This document shows, one piece after another, positions 17,901 to 26,446 of a stretch of 43,852 nt of DNA. Position 1 is the first letter of the stretch, and every line of letters begins with the position of its first letter. The DNA lies in assembly GCA_949296425.1 (NCBI GenBank), contig CASFPN010000046.1, positions 1 to 43,852 on the forward strand. The letters run 5' to 3'. A program made the position numbers and the translations under genes. The DNA is from an uncultured bacterium. Lineage in GTDB: Bacteria; Cyanobacteriota; Vampirovibrionia; Gastranaerophilales; Gastranaerophilaceae. The notes under the pieces are model-generated. The model did not search any database, had not been told where the DNA came from, and was given only the letters and a program-made list of their open reading frames with translations.

Positions 17901-19416
17901 TCTTTATTATATGGGAGCCTCAATCGGTGATATTGAAAATCCCGTAAAAATTACAGTTAACAGTGACTATTCTCCAAACAGATTAAGGATTAATAAACTT
18001 CAATACGACAAAATTATAACTTCACAAAATAATAAACCATACAAAGCACCCCAGCTTAGTGCCTCCGGGAGTATTAAACTTTTGGCTGACAATATCATCG
18101 GTTTTGATAACTTTAAGATAAAAACCCAAACACCTACTGATGCCAAAATATTTAATATTATTTTCAGAAAACCGTTTATGAAACAGGGTGTTTTTACGTC
18201 AGATCTCACGCTTAACGGGACTTCTCTAAACCCGAAAATTAACGGAAAATTCGAAATTACAAGTATTGATATTCCGTTTTTTAATTCAACAATCAGAGAT
18301 GTAAATCTTGATTTTAAACATGACAAAATATACATAACAGGCAAAGGCACGGTTATAACCAATGATGTGCTGTTAAATGCAATTATGAAAAACAACCTTA
18401 CACCGCCTTATGTTGTTGATTATGCAAAACTGCAACTTGCCGATCTTGATATAAATAAAATTACAGACACATTGCGAGATAATGAAGCAGAAGCAACAAG
18501 AAATCCTTCGTTATCATCAAATACTATAGAACCGTTTGACATTAACCAGCTTGTGATTAATAACGCTGACATTGAAGCAGATAAAATCAAAGTCAGAAAT
18601 ATAAACGCTGATGACTTCATTGCAAATTTTAATTTTGATAAAAACGGAGAAGCAAATATAAAAAATTTCAGTTTTGATATAGCAGAAGGTTCTGTTAACG
18701 GTAAATTCAGGCATAATATAAACACACACAAAACAAATCTTGATATAAATCTTGACAGAGCAAATGCATTAATCATGTCAGAAGCTCTTTTTGATTTAAA
18801 AGGGCAGGTTTACGGTTCTGTTAACGGCAGTTTTAAACTAAACTGCACGGGAGATACTCAGGATTGCTTTAAAACGCTTTCAGGAGAAGGTACATTCAAA
18901 ATAACAGACGGAAGAATGCCAAAACTCGGCTCATTAGAGTATCTTTTAAAAGCAGGCAACCTTTTAAAGGGCGGTTTTACCGGACTTTCGATAAACAGTC
19001 TTATAGATCTTGTTACACCTTTAAAAACCGGTGATTTTGAAAGTATATCCGGAGACATACATATTGCTGACGGGATTGCTGATAATATAAATATTTATTC
19101 TAACGGAAATGATTTGAACATGTACATGACGGGTAATTATAATCTTACAACATCTGTTGCTGATATGAAAATTTACGGAAGTCTTTCTAAGAATATTACA
19201 ACCGTTTTCGGAAAAATTAAAAATGCTTCGCTAAATACCCTGTTTAATACAATTCCCGGCATAAACAGCCAGACTGAAAAACTTTTACTGCAAACGGATA
19301 TCAGTAAAATTCCGGATATTAAAAATGCAACCGATATATACAGAATTTTTGCCGTAGATATTAACGGTGATATCAACGGAGAAAACTATGTAAAAAGTTT
19401 TAAGTGGGTAAAATAA
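14968..19416 (+). CDS. Large AsmA/TamB-like envelope protein
   Basis: 1482 residues. A single N-terminal membrane anchor (about 6-26, LLITLFVLTVLYGAYYLGIPAL) is followed by a very long beta-rich region of repeated short strands (NIKxxLxLNxxx patterns) and a C-terminal part with GEGTFKITDGRMPKLGSLEYLL and AGNLLKGGFTGLSINSL, typical of the AsmA-like C-terminal domain. Such proteins span the periplasm and move phospholipid toward the outer membrane or help outer-membrane assembly, so it implies a diderm cell. Its size and layout are nearest to AsmA/YhdP/TamB; which subfamily I cannot say. TATAAT ends 12 bases before the ATG, so the mRNA leader is very short. It converges with the prepilin, 3 bases apart. 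Confidence 0.8.
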   Translation: MGRNLKLLITLFVLTVLYGAYYLGIPALVNLPEKAGYIEETVLKEYGYKISLKNPHLKMGFTPAVWIKAENFAILNNDNTNALNIENPVINIKLLPLIFKKIDIGLFSAENMDVNLVFTKDSELKLGQYGLSKKLNSPFKLNHACINLNGYNINLDDKFQSKDISLNGDYLIVKDFSNDKHINLSTSAKLQTGEKTSYLNTDIDLELPLNKIFDDKLEISGHIINLNLADFSAYAKALSKNKINSISGLVNFTADTIITEDKHKQIKTSLYIKNFGIYKKDLSTSVYSKGKIEIKTDINTIKNGLDINEMRITAEGIKAFCKGKITGLNNKIPNLDLKISINQSKAENIVSLLPAEHNLCPDINFFILKQAGFWGKTAGNLEIKGKADFPDIFGNIIVWDAYMVKPIKNAEKAVIKIAFKGQKLDLDVKVPTSPTETVYVKGPINLYHDKYADLMITSSENVDLKTAQIVLNPLHDILHFDLGPVPIMDIQGKGGINLHVIGTRENPHGWGQFRFKNATVSFLDIHNMVLTNGSGTLDFDNQNTLFQTKTASFNGKPVSVRGTCSLSGVLDFTVKTAGQDLGNLIKIIKTSPMLADIQKMTESIEIASGASDFFLNLTGKVKDPKDIVFNKNIFAKGYINLHSAAIKLKGLPAKISNTSGVINFNNLDADFKLNSYLNKSEILTTGKIKDSDCDIKISSSRFKISDGLSSLPQSSKIPYGKDLGTVTTSFFAAYKGDINKIDYNKIFVDGKIYPNKGAKSAIITNGGNFTLNNAEFKIPELKGTFNNSPFEISLYASNVFNQKRIINGRCNIGSFDLNTINDTNLLAFLPADISKNLNDIKFLNGKVNIKARAKNNNIMAYIPLNDISILYKPKRVKLLINSGDILLNNDIVNLNKINVLFGNMPIFVNGKISNIHKTPSLNLYLNTKLTQEFFDQYINNKAVYPIKLKGDIIFTSKANGIPTNLNTDATLNIDSNSSLYYMGASIGDIENPVKITVNSDYSPNRLRINKLQYDKIITSQNNKPYKAPQLSASGSIKLLADNIIGFDNFKIKTQTPTDAKIFNIIFRKPFMKQGVFTSDLTLNGTSLNPKINGKFEITSIDIPFFNSTIRDVNLDFKHDKIYITGKGTVITNDVLLNAIMKNNLTPPYVVDYAKLQLADLDINKITDTLRDNEAEATRNPSLSSNTIEPFDINQLVINNADIEADKIKVRNINADDFIANFNFDKNGEANIKNFSFDIAEGSVNGKFRHNINTHKTNLDINLDRANALIMSEALFDLKGQVYGSVNGSFKLNCTGDTQDCFKTLSGEGTFKITDGRMPKLGSLEYLLKAGNLLKGGFTGLSINSLIDLVTPLKTGDFESISGDIHIADGIADNINIYSNGNDLNMYMTGNYNLTTSVADMKIYGSLSKNITTVFGKIKNASLNTLFNTIPGINSQTEKLLLQTDISKIPDIKNATDIYRIFAVDINGDINGENYVKSFKWVK

Positions 19417-19419
19417 TAA

Positions 19420-20414
19420 TTAAAACCTTATCGGATAATCATCAGGAATTTTCCATCCGTTGCAATAGATAAGCATTGTACAATAATTTTCAGGATTCAT
19501 CGAAGTATAACTTTTACAACCGCGGATAAAGTCGTCTTTTTGCTCAATCACATTTGAACATGTCCATCCCCAAAAACTATTAGGAGCAAGAGAAACTGAA
19601 GTTCCGTCCTGTGAAAGTTGTACAGAAAATATAAATACATCTTTACCTGCAACAAGCCGTTCAGGATTTGCTCCTGTCGGCAACACAACCGAAAAATTAC
19701 CTAATTGTTTATTATGCAAAGACTCCTGCGAAAACAATACCGCACCTCCATCAGGAAGCTGATACCAGATACGTCTGCGATTATCAGTATATAATTGGCT
19801 CTCTCCTCCAATGTTATCAGATGCATAAATCTTATAAAAATTATTTGTTATACTATTTTGAATCTGCTGTTTATTAGCTGTAAGTATATAGGGGGCAAAA
19901 TATTTTTTAAAGAAAGCATCATCTTCTTCTCCATAAGTGCTCCTCTTCCATTCCCAATTAACAGCAGAGCCGTTATCTGCCTGCGAACGCTCTAATGCCT
20001 GATTTAATATACTATAATATTTTTTCAAAGATGTTTCAACAACATTTTTTCGATAATTGCCTGTCAAAACAGGAATAGTAATAGCTGCTACAACACCTAT
20101 GATGCCGAGGGTGATTAAGACTTCCGCAAGGGTGAACCCGTATTTACATTGACAGTTCGGCAAAGCTACATGCGTAGCAGCTTTTGCAAGGGTAAAGACG
20201 TATTTGCGTTGGCTGACCGGCAGATCTACGTGCGTAGCACCCCTCTTCCTTAGTTCCTCTCCCGAGAGAGGAAAAATTTTTACTATACTACTTAGTGCCT
20301 TAGTGACATAGTATCTTACGAGATTTAAATAGCTTGACTTCCTGACATCTTGACTTATCTCTAGCTCAGGAGTGCCCCCCCCCCGAATTTACAATTCTTT
20401 ACAATCTTTTTCAT
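19420..20414 (-). CDS. Type IV prepilin-like protein, phase-variable start
   Basis: Minus-strand ATG at 20414 preceded by AGAGG, ten codons MKKIVKNCKF, then ten G. With ten G the frame stops at TAG (GALLS-stop); with eleven it runs GGGGTPELEISQDVRK into the pilin. The leader would be about 93 residues and includes two 60-bp repeat units (GATHVDLPVSQRKYVFTLA, AATHVALPNCQCKYGFTLA), the last being the true site FTLAEVLITLGIIGVVAAITIPVL. The body has LPDGGAVLF, GKDVFIFSVQL and the C-terminal NGWKIPDDYPIRF. A TTG at 20163 could start a short form in the present register, without a ribosome site. Promoter TTGAAA-17-TATAAT lies within yidD's end. Leader nearly identical to that of the gene at 947. 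Confidence 0.87.
20121..20250 (-). repeat. In-frame 60-bp repeat units in prepilin leader
   Basis: Two 60-bp units in the pilin frame, each coding ATHVxLPxxQxKYxFTLA; sister of the array at 621-800 but one copy shorter. Contains the same CTACGTGCGTAG palindrome. Confidence 0.8.
20375..20384 (-). repeat. Ten-base C/G homopolymer, candidate slip site in prepilin leader
   Basis: Ten C on the plus strand, at codon 11 of the minus-strand prepilin. The flanking TTC before and GCACTCCTGAGCTAG after are the same as at 911-920, including the OFF-frame TAG. Confidence 0.9.
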
Positions 20415-20445
20415 ATATTTAACCTCTTTTTTCTGCAACATATTT

Positions 20446-20474
20446 ATTATAGTTGACCTTGCCGATTTTTTCAA
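20446..20474 (-). promoter_or_regulatory. Promoter for prepilin at 20414
   Basis: Minus strand TTGAAA (20474-20469), 17-base spacer, TATAAT (20451-20446), about 32 bases upstream of the ATG; it sits across the 3' end of yidD. Confidence 0.7.
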
Positions 20475-20476
20475 CC

Positions 20477-20683
20477 CTAAGGCAAAGGATCATAACCGCC
20501 ATCATGATACGGATGACATTTACAAATTCTTTTAATCCCGAGCCAACCGCCTTTTATTATTCCGTATTTCTCTATGGCCTGACGAGTATATTCAGAACAT
20601 GTCGGGTAAAAACGGCATACAGCAGGAGTATGTTTTGAAATCTTCTGATAAATTGAAATTAAAAATAAAACAAATGTTTTCAT
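20477..20683 (-). CDS. yidD: Membrane protein insertion factor YidD
   Basis: 68 residues, normal for YidD, an inner-membrane-associated protein that aids YidC insertion. The family signature [19 protein letters not shown] is near residues 22-41, followed by [24 protein letters not shown] with the conserved C-terminal HPxxxGGxDPxP. The usual rpmH-rnpA-yidD-yidC setting is absent: it lies 31 bases downstream of flhA, the last gene of the export cluster, so it may ride on that transcript. Confidence 0.95.
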   Translation of the reverse strand: MKTFVLFLISIYQKISKHTPAVCRFYPTCSEYTRQAIEKYGIIKGGWLGIKRICKCHPYHDGGYDPLP

Positions 20684-20714
20684 AAAAATTTAAGCGCCGA
20701 ACAAAACGCTCTCC

Positions 20715-22826
20715 TTATTCAACAGCATAAGATTCACCGATTGTATCAATTGCTTCGACCTTAATATCCGTAATTAATTCAGAATAAGAAATTACAACAA
20801 TTGTAGGAATATGACGTTCAAGAAGCTGATACAAAGGCAGTCTGATTCTCGGAGAACACAAAATTACAGGCTGCTGGCCGCATGCCTGATGCGCACGCAT
20901 CAAGGTTGTTGCGGTTGTTTCAATAAGCTCTTGCACCTGCATAGGATTTAACAGAAACATTGTACCAAGCTCAGTTCTTTGACAACTGTCATCCAGTGTT
21001 TTTTCCCATTCAGGAGAAAGAGTTAAAGCATATAAAACCCTGTCGTCACCAACATTTGCAAGACAAATTTGACGTCCAAGTGCTGCCCTCAAACGTTCTG
21101 ATAATATATCCGGTTCTTTTGAAAATCTTGCGTAATCGCAAAGTCTTTCAAATACAAATATAATATCCTTGATTGAAACTTTTTCACGAATCAGATTAAC
21201 AAAAATCTTTCTCAAATCGCTTGTAGATATAATAGTCGGAACAAGGTCATTAACAAGTGTCGGATCTTGAGAACGGACAAGTTCCATAAGTTTAAGAACA
21301 TCTGTTTTTGTCATAACTTCATCTACATGTTTTCGGACGCATTCCTGCAGGTGGGTAACAATAACGTCAGTAGAATCTACAGCCGTCACAGAACGCGCAG
21401 TTTTTGCCTCTTCAGGAGTAATCCAATATGCTTGTGTCTGGTATGTCGGATCAATTCCAATTATTGCATCCTGCGGAACATCTTTTTTCATCGCATCCCA
21501 CTGATCGGCAATTACCATCAATTTTCCGGGATATACATAACCTGTTGCAACAGTATTTCCGCGAATTGATATCATATATTCATTAGCATCAAGCGCAGAT
21601 GAATCCATAATCCTTATATTAGGCAGGATATACCCTAATTCATCCGTCACTCTCTGACGTAAAGCGGCAATTTTTGCAAGCAATTGGCCTTCCTGATCAG
21701 GATCGGCTATAACAAGCAGGTTTGAACCAACCTGCAAACTCAAAACATCTACACCTAAACGTTCATACATTCTGTTAGGATTAACAAGATCCTGCATATT
21801 TTGACGAACATTTTCCAATTGTCCCAATTGAGATTGAACATCCGCATTGATAAGAGTTGAAAAGCCTGCAACAAAAAGACCGACAGCAAACATAAAAAAC
21901 GGTAAAAATGGAAGTCCAGTACCTTGCCAAAACCAGGTATGACCTGTTATTGCAAGGAAAAACAGAAATGTTGAAGCAAGAAACAAGGCATTAGGTTTGC
22001 TTATAATCTGACCTGTTACATCAGAACCTAATGAATTTGCAGCAGAAGAACGAGTCATAAATACACCTGCAGCAATTGACATTAAAAGGGACGGCAACTG
22101 AGAAGCCAAACCGTCACCGATTGTTAAAATCGTATATTTTGAAACAGCATCCGCAATCGGCATCTGATTCATCAAACATCCTATACACAACCCGCCGATA
22201 ATATTAATCAATACGATAATAATACCGGCAATTGTATCACCTTTTACAAACTTCATAGCACCGTCCATGCTACCGAAAAGGTTTGATTCACGCTGTAAGT
22301 CTTCACGTTTTTTGGTAGCTTCTTCCGGCGATATCAAACCTGCGTTAAAATCAGCGTCAATTGTCATTTGCTTACCGGGCATAGCATCCAAAGCAAAACG
22401 GGCTGCAACTTCTGCGATACGTTCAGCACCTTTTGTAATAACCATAAACTGCACTACAGTAATAATAAGGAAAATTACGCCCCCTACAATCATATTTCCG
22501 CCGGTTACGAATGTTCCGAACGCGTGAATAACTTCTCCGGCCTCTCCCTTTGACAAAATCAGCCTTGTAGATGCAATTGACAAAACAAGTCTAAACATTG
22601 TACCGATAAGAATAATCGACGGGAAAGAAGCCAGTTCTAGAGTCTTTTTAACATAAAGAGAAATCATCAAAAGGACAACACCGAGTGCAATATTTAAACT
22701 TATACAAAAATTAACAACCCAGTTAGGAAGCTCAACAAGCAACAGAACAATAAGCAATAATACAAATATTGCCATAAAAACTTCACTTAAATTTGTTCCG
22801 TTTCCCTGTGCCTGTTCCTGTGCCAT
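20715..22826 (-). CDS. flhA: Flagellar-type export gate protein FlhA
   Basis: Inner-membrane component of the flagellar / type III export gate. 703 residues. The N-terminal half (about 1-330) has eight or so hydrophobic helices and the FHIPEP region near 135-170: RIAEVAARFALDAMPGKQM, IDADFNAGLISPEEA, MDGAMKFVKGDTIAG, then NIIGG. YTILTIGDGLASQLPSLL follows. The cytoplasmic half forms the docking platform for substrates. SSAANSLGSDVTGQIISKPNALFLA resembles flagellar FlhA more than virulence SctV proteins. It overlaps fliH by one base (TAATG). flhB, fliPQR and fliI are not in the window. Confidence 0.93.
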   Translation of the reverse strand: MAQEQAQGNGTNLSEVFMAIFVLLLIVLLLVELPNWVVNFCISLNIALGVVLLMISLYVKKTLELASFPSIILIGTMFRLVLSIASTRLILSKGEAGEVIHAFGTFVTGGNMIVGGVIFLIITVVQFMVITKGAERIAEVAARFALDAMPGKQMTIDADFNAGLISPEEATKKREDLQRESNLFGSMDGAMKFVKGDTIAGIIIVLINIIGGLCIGCLMNQMPIADAVSKYTILTIGDGLASQLPSLLMSIAAGVFMTRSSAANSLGSDVTGQIISKPNALFLASTFLFFLAITGHTWFWQGTGLPFLPFFMFAVGLFVAGFSTLINADVQSQLGQLENVRQNMQDLVNPNRMYERLGVDVLSLQVGSNLLVIADPDQEGQLLAKIAALRQRVTDELGYILPNIRIMDSSALDANEYMISIRGNTVATGYVYPGKLMVIADQWDAMKKDVPQDAIIGIDPTYQTQAYWITPEEAKTARSVTAVDSTDVIVTHLQECVRKHVDEVMTKTDVLKLMELVRSQDPTLVNDLVPTIISTSDLRKIFVNLIREKVSIKDIIFVFERLCDYARFSKEPDILSERLRAALGRQICLANVGDDRVLYALTLSPEWEKTLDDSCQRTELGTMFLLNPMQVQELIETTATTLMRAHQACGQQPVILCSPRIRLPLYQLLERHIPTIVVISYSELITDIKVEAIDTIGESYAVE

Positions 22827-23521
22827 TAAATTTCCTTCAATGCTTCACTTATTACAGACAATTGTGTTTCAATTGTCGCATCTATAACACCGTTATTGGT
22901 TGTTAGCATACAACCGCCTTCCTGTATTGCTTCGTCAGGTACAATAAGCACCTTTGCTTCCAACCCCGCTGCATTAAGCAATTCCGGAATCTCTGTTTTC
23001 AATATGGAAGCCTGAAGCGGATTTACTTTCAAAGTTATTTTATTTTCATCCTTCGAAAGTCCTTTCAATATCTCTGCAATATTATTCAGAATCATTGATG
23101 AATCCTGCTGTATTTCTTTTTTAATAATTTTTTTTGCAATTTCAAGACTTATTTCCAAAACATTCGGAGCAATAACATCAAATACCTCTTGTTTTGCGGA
23201 AAGAAATGAAGTAATTGCATTTTTGACTTCATCAATATCTGCTTTTGCCTGTGATAATCCGTCCTGATAACCTTCTTTTGCCGCAGCTTCTTTAATACTT
23301 TGCGCTTCTTCTCTTGCACGCGAAATAAGGTTTCTGTCATCAATCCTTCTGAAACCTCTCCTCCTGTCGCCGCGTCTGCGTTCCTGACGCTGTTTAAAAT
23401 CTATATTATCAAGGTCAAATAAGTCAATTTTTTCTTCTTCAACCTTTATTTCAGGTTCTGTTTCAACCTGTTTCTGCTGGATTTCCTCCGCCGGTCTGCC
23501 GGATTTCTTTTTTATAATCAT
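22826..23521 (-). CDS. fliH: FliH-like export ATPase regulator
   Basis: 231 residues. FliH/SctL forms the stalk that holds the export ATPase FliI at the base of the machine. The N-terminus is charged and irregular, with an Arg-rich patch (RQERRRGDRRRGFRR, about 46-60). Then comes a long helix (AREEAQSIKEAAAKEGYQDGLSQAKADIDEV) and a C-terminal domain with LEISLEIAKKIIKKEI, LKVNPLQASIL and EGGCMLTTNNGVIDATIETQL, the latter typical of FliH/V-ATPase E-like folds. The position after fliE-fliF-fliG supports the call. fliI, its usual downstream partner, is replaced here by flhA. Confidence 0.85.
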   Translation of the reverse strand: MIIKKKSGRPAEEIQQKQVETEPEIKVEEEKIDLFDLDNIDFKQRQERRRGDRRRGFRRIDDRNLISRAREEAQSIKEAAAKEGYQDGLSQAKADIDEVKNAITSFLSAKQEVFDVIAPNVLEISLEIAKKIIKKEIQQDSSMILNNIAEILKGLSKDENKITLKVNPLQASILKTEIPELLNAAGLEAKVLIVPDEAIQEGGCMLTTNNGVIDATIETQLSVISEALKEI

Positions 23522-23532
23522 GATTAATTGTA

Positions 23533-24558
23533 TTATACACTATCTTCAATATGTGTGGCAATAATATTTGCAACTTTTGGGGGCATTTCAAAATATTCAC
23601 CCTCTAATGCTGTAAATACAAACCTTTTCACCTTTACGCGTTCAGCTCTTAAAACACGTTCAAGCTGTGATTTATCGAAATATTGCGAAACATTTTGGAT
23701 TTTAGTTACAATTTTTGACGGAGTTAAATCCTGATGAATATTAGGCAGGGTAGTTTTAATTTCTTCCAGACAGCGTAAAGTAATCCCAGGATCAACTTTT
23801 TCATCGAGATCTGGCATTCCCATAAATTTTATAACAGAATTTGCATCATCCGGATTGAATTTATTTAAAATTGTCTGAACCTTTTCCTGCTTCATTTTTT
23901 GGAAAAGCAAGGCGAGTGTTGCAAGTTTAAATACTTTTGATTCTGCTCCAAGCTGTTCGGGAACAGAAGCTGCTGAAGGCGTAGAAGAAGGCTGCGGCGG
24001 CTGGGGCTGATTGGCTACTGCATTCTGAACTTGATTTTGTGCTTGCTGCTGTTCGGCTTCTACTTGCTGCTGCATCATTGTGTCAATATTTGACTGACTG
24101 GCTGCCTGTTCCATCAAACCTTCATCAATCAAATTTTTATCTTTTAATTCCGCAATGCAGTCAAGATAAGTCTTTTTTACATGATGTTCAATTAGCTGTA
24201 AACATTGATCCTGAGGCAAGCCTTGATGAAACGCATTTTTAGCCACTTCAAATATAGTAAAAGCAATTTTTTGCATTATAGGATCCCAGTATTGCTGTGG
24301 GATTCCGGAACGAATTAAATCAACGGATTTGTGAAAAGACCATTCCGCAATAATTTGTGTTATCATCACAGCCTGATCCAAATTAAAATTAAGCTGTGTA
24401 TCATCATATAAAGCCTGACCGGCAATTGTTGCAAAATTCAAAAGAGTATTGGCAACATAATTTTTCTGGTTATCATTAAAATCCTTCGGGATTAACTCCA
24501 GAGCCTGCTGTGCTAAATTTTGTGCAAAACCTTTATAATCAAATCCTTGTATTGCCAT
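23533..24558 (-). CDS. FliG-like protein with a non-standard N-terminal domain
   Basis: 341 residues in the fliG position between fliF and fliH. The first 150 residues form a helical domain I do not recognise (MAIQGFDYKGFAQNLAQQAL, with WSFHKSVDLIRSGIPQQYW). A Gln/Pro/Ser linker follows (about 165-205). The last 135 residues have FliG-like features: LALLFQKMKQEKVQTILNKFNPDDANSVIKFM, and FDKSQLERVLRAERVKVKRFVFTALE, which lines up loosely with QRVLRE...LKEKIFSNMSKRAAE. The end of the torque domain (ARRLEEEGEI in ordinary FliG) is missing. So it may be a rotor-derived scaffold that no longer drives rotation. No ribosome site is seen; an inverted repeat lies directly upstream. The family call rests on position and weak similarity. 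Confidence 0.6.
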   Translation of the reverse strand: MAIQGFDYKGFAQNLAQQALELIPKDFNDNQKNYVANTLLNFATIAGQALYDDTQLNFNLDQAVMITQIIAEWSFHKSVDLIRSGIPQQYWDPIMQKIAFTIFEVAKNAFHQGLPQDQCLQLIEHHVKKTYLDCIAELKDKNLIDEGLMEQAASQSNIDTMMQQQVEAEQQQAQNQVQNAVANQPQPPQPSSTPSAASVPEQLGAESKVFKLATLALLFQKMKQEKVQTILNKFNPDDANSVIKFMGMPDLDEKVDPGITLRCLEEIKTTLPNIHQDLTPSKIVTKIQNVSQYFDKSQLERVLRAERVKVKRFVFTALEGEYFEMPPKVANIIATHIEDSV

Positions 24559-24567
24559 TTTTTTATA

Positions 24568-24659
24568 AAGAGGGTAAGAAGTTAGGAAGTTAGGAAGATA
24601 TGCCGTTTACTAAAATAAATCTTCTTGCCATAATCTTTTATTAATAAGCTTACCCTCTT
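24568..24659. repeat. 11-bp inverted repeat between fliF and the fliG-like gene
   Basis: AAGAGGGTAAG at 24568-24578 and its exact complement at 24649-24659, 70 bases apart, inside the 129-base gap. The interior also has a doubled TTAGGAAG. The arm nearest the fliG-like start lies 10 bases before its ATG and could hide it in the mRNA. Confidence 0.7.
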
Positions 24660-24687
24660 ACCCTCCTATCTTTTATCTTCTAAAAAA

Positions 24688-26358
24688 TTACCCTTGTTCA
24701 ATCCAGCTTTTTATCTTTTCGCCGGCTTCTTCATCATCCGTATCAGAAAGTTCAGCAGAAAGACTAGATAGTGTATTGCTTAATTGTTCAGGGCTTTGCT
24801 GGGCAATATAACCTCTTTGTTGTTGTTCTACGAGTCCTTGTGCCAGTTCTGACTGACGTTCTGTCAATTGTGCCGCTCTCTGGTTGATATCCATTAACTG
24901 TTTTTCCTGCTGGGCTGTCTTTTGTCTCAACTGCTCAACCTCACGTCTGTTTGCTTCCTGAACCTGTTGAACTTTATTTGATACAGCTTTAAATACTATT
25001 ATCAAACCAATTGCACTTAATGCGATTGCAAGCCACCATGGATTACCTGTTTCATCAGGCTTAGGAAGATTTGCTGGTCTGTCGGAAGCCAGATAAGGAT
25101 CAGTAGAATCAGAAAATGCGATTGATACATTTTCCGGATCAACTTTCGGGCTTGCTGCTTTTGCAATTAACTCTTTTAATTCTTCCAGCGTTGTATTTGC
25201 AGGCAGAGCGTTTTTATCTAACGTAACGGCTATTGAAATATCTTCAACCACACCTGGTTTAATATACTCATTAGTCTGGGTTTTGGTCACACCGTACTGA
25301 GTTTCTCTTGCCGTACGTGAATAATTTCTGTTCTGGCTTGAATCGGAAGAACCGCTGGGAAGGCCGTTAGGCAGATAAACACTTACCGCATTAACATTTC
25401 TATTAGTATCATTGGTTCTGTCGCCGAGACCTTCCGAAAAAGTCTGTTCTGTTATGGAAGCTTTTCTGTTAGGATCATAATCTATTGTAAATTTTTCTGC
25501 CGGAGCCTGGCGAAGAAATGTACTTACTGTTGCAACATAATTTCCTTGTCCGACAAGTCTGTCTAATTGTTGATTAACTTTTGTGGTCATATACTTATCA
25601 TTTTCTTCAAGTCTTTGAAGCATTTCATCTTCAGCATTCATAATACTGTGATAAGTATTACCGTTAGTATCAGTTATTGCAATATTTTCGGCTGTTAAAC
25701 CGGTTACGCTTCCGAGTAAAAGATTTGTAATTGCTTTAACTTTTAACTGATCAAGTTTTGACGCATCTTTTGCAAGCGTAATTTGAACTGTTGCAGTTAC
25801 AGGTTTTTGCATTGAGGTAAACATAGTTTGTTCAGGAATTGATATAAACACAGAAGCGTTATCAACTCCGTCAATTCGTCTGATAAGCCTTGAAAGTTCT
25901 CCGTTAATCGCTCTTGATAAACGGATTTTTTTATCTTCTTTAGTTGAAGTAAAATCACCTTTGTCAAAAATTTCAAGTCCTACGTTTTGATCCATCAAAC
26001 CGCTTTGTACAATCTGGATTAATGCCAAATCTCTGTCTGTTGTGTAGCAGGCTTTTCTTCCTGTTTTACAGTCGCCTTTTTTTAGATAAAGAATAGATTT
26101 TGTACCGTCTAATCTTCGGCTTACTGCAATATCATATTTTGCAAGAAGTGCCTGAATTTCAATAGCTTTTCCGGCATTATCGGTTGTCAAAAGATCAACA
26201 TTTTCTTTTAATGGTTCTCCTGTAACTTCTGTCCCGACAGAAGATTTATTACCTGATGCCACAATTCCTATTGTAATAAACAGAGCCAGTAATAATACAA
26301 CACCGCCGATTATGCCGTATAATAATGGTTTATTTTCCAGTAGTTTTTGAAAATCCAT
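24688..26358 (-). CDS. fliF: Flagellar MS-ring protein FliF
   Basis: 556 residues. FliF builds the inner-membrane ring around the export gate. First membrane helix about 13-33 (LLYGIIGGVVLLLALFITIG), then ring-building motifs with the YscJ-like region: ELSRLIRRIDGVDNASVFIS and QTMFTSMQKPVTATVQITL. A central stretch gives the beta collar. A second membrane helix lies near 440-458 (WWLAIALSAIGLIIVFK). The cytoplasmic tail is a Gln-rich coiled coil ending DDEEAGEKIKSWIEQG, the FliG-binding helix pattern of normal FliF. That tail implies a real FliG-like partner. GAGGA precedes the ATG. fliE is 88 bases upstream. Confidence 0.93.
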   Translation of the reverse strand: MDFQKLLENKPLLYGIIGGVVLLLALFITIGIVASGNKSSVGTEVTGEPLKENVDLLTTDNAGKAIEIQALLAKYDIAVSRRLDGTKSILYLKKGDCKTGRKACYTTDRDLALIQIVQSGLMDQNVGLEIFDKGDFTSTKEDKKIRLSRAINGELSRLIRRIDGVDNASVFISIPEQTMFTSMQKPVTATVQITLAKDASKLDQLKVKAITNLLLGSVTGLTAENIAITDTNGNTYHSIMNAEDEMLQRLEENDKYMTTKVNQQLDRLVGQGNYVATVSTFLRQAPAEKFTIDYDPNRKASITEQTFSEGLGDRTNDTNRNVNAVSVYLPNGLPSGSSDSSQNRNYSRTARETQYGVTKTQTNEYIKPGVVEDISIAVTLDKNALPANTTLEELKELIAKAASPKVDPENVSIAFSDSTDPYLASDRPANLPKPDETGNPWWLAIALSAIGLIIVFKAVSNKVQQVQEANRREVEQLRQKTAQQEKQLMDINQRAAQLTERQSELAQGLVEQQQRGYIAQQSPEQLSNTLSSLSAELSDTDDEEAGEKIKSWIEQG

Positions 26359-26446
26359 TCTTTATTGTCCTCTTTGCAAACATTTATCAAAAATATTTGA
26401 TTTTATGTTTTGCCCCAATCTGATTTAAAAGTTTCCTTATATTATT

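Noticed and set aside
20715-22826. Virulence-type SctV instead of FlhA
   Set aside because: fliE and fliF-like neighbours and the NLG-type loop near residue 265 fit the flagellar branch better, although the family is too similar for certainty by eye.
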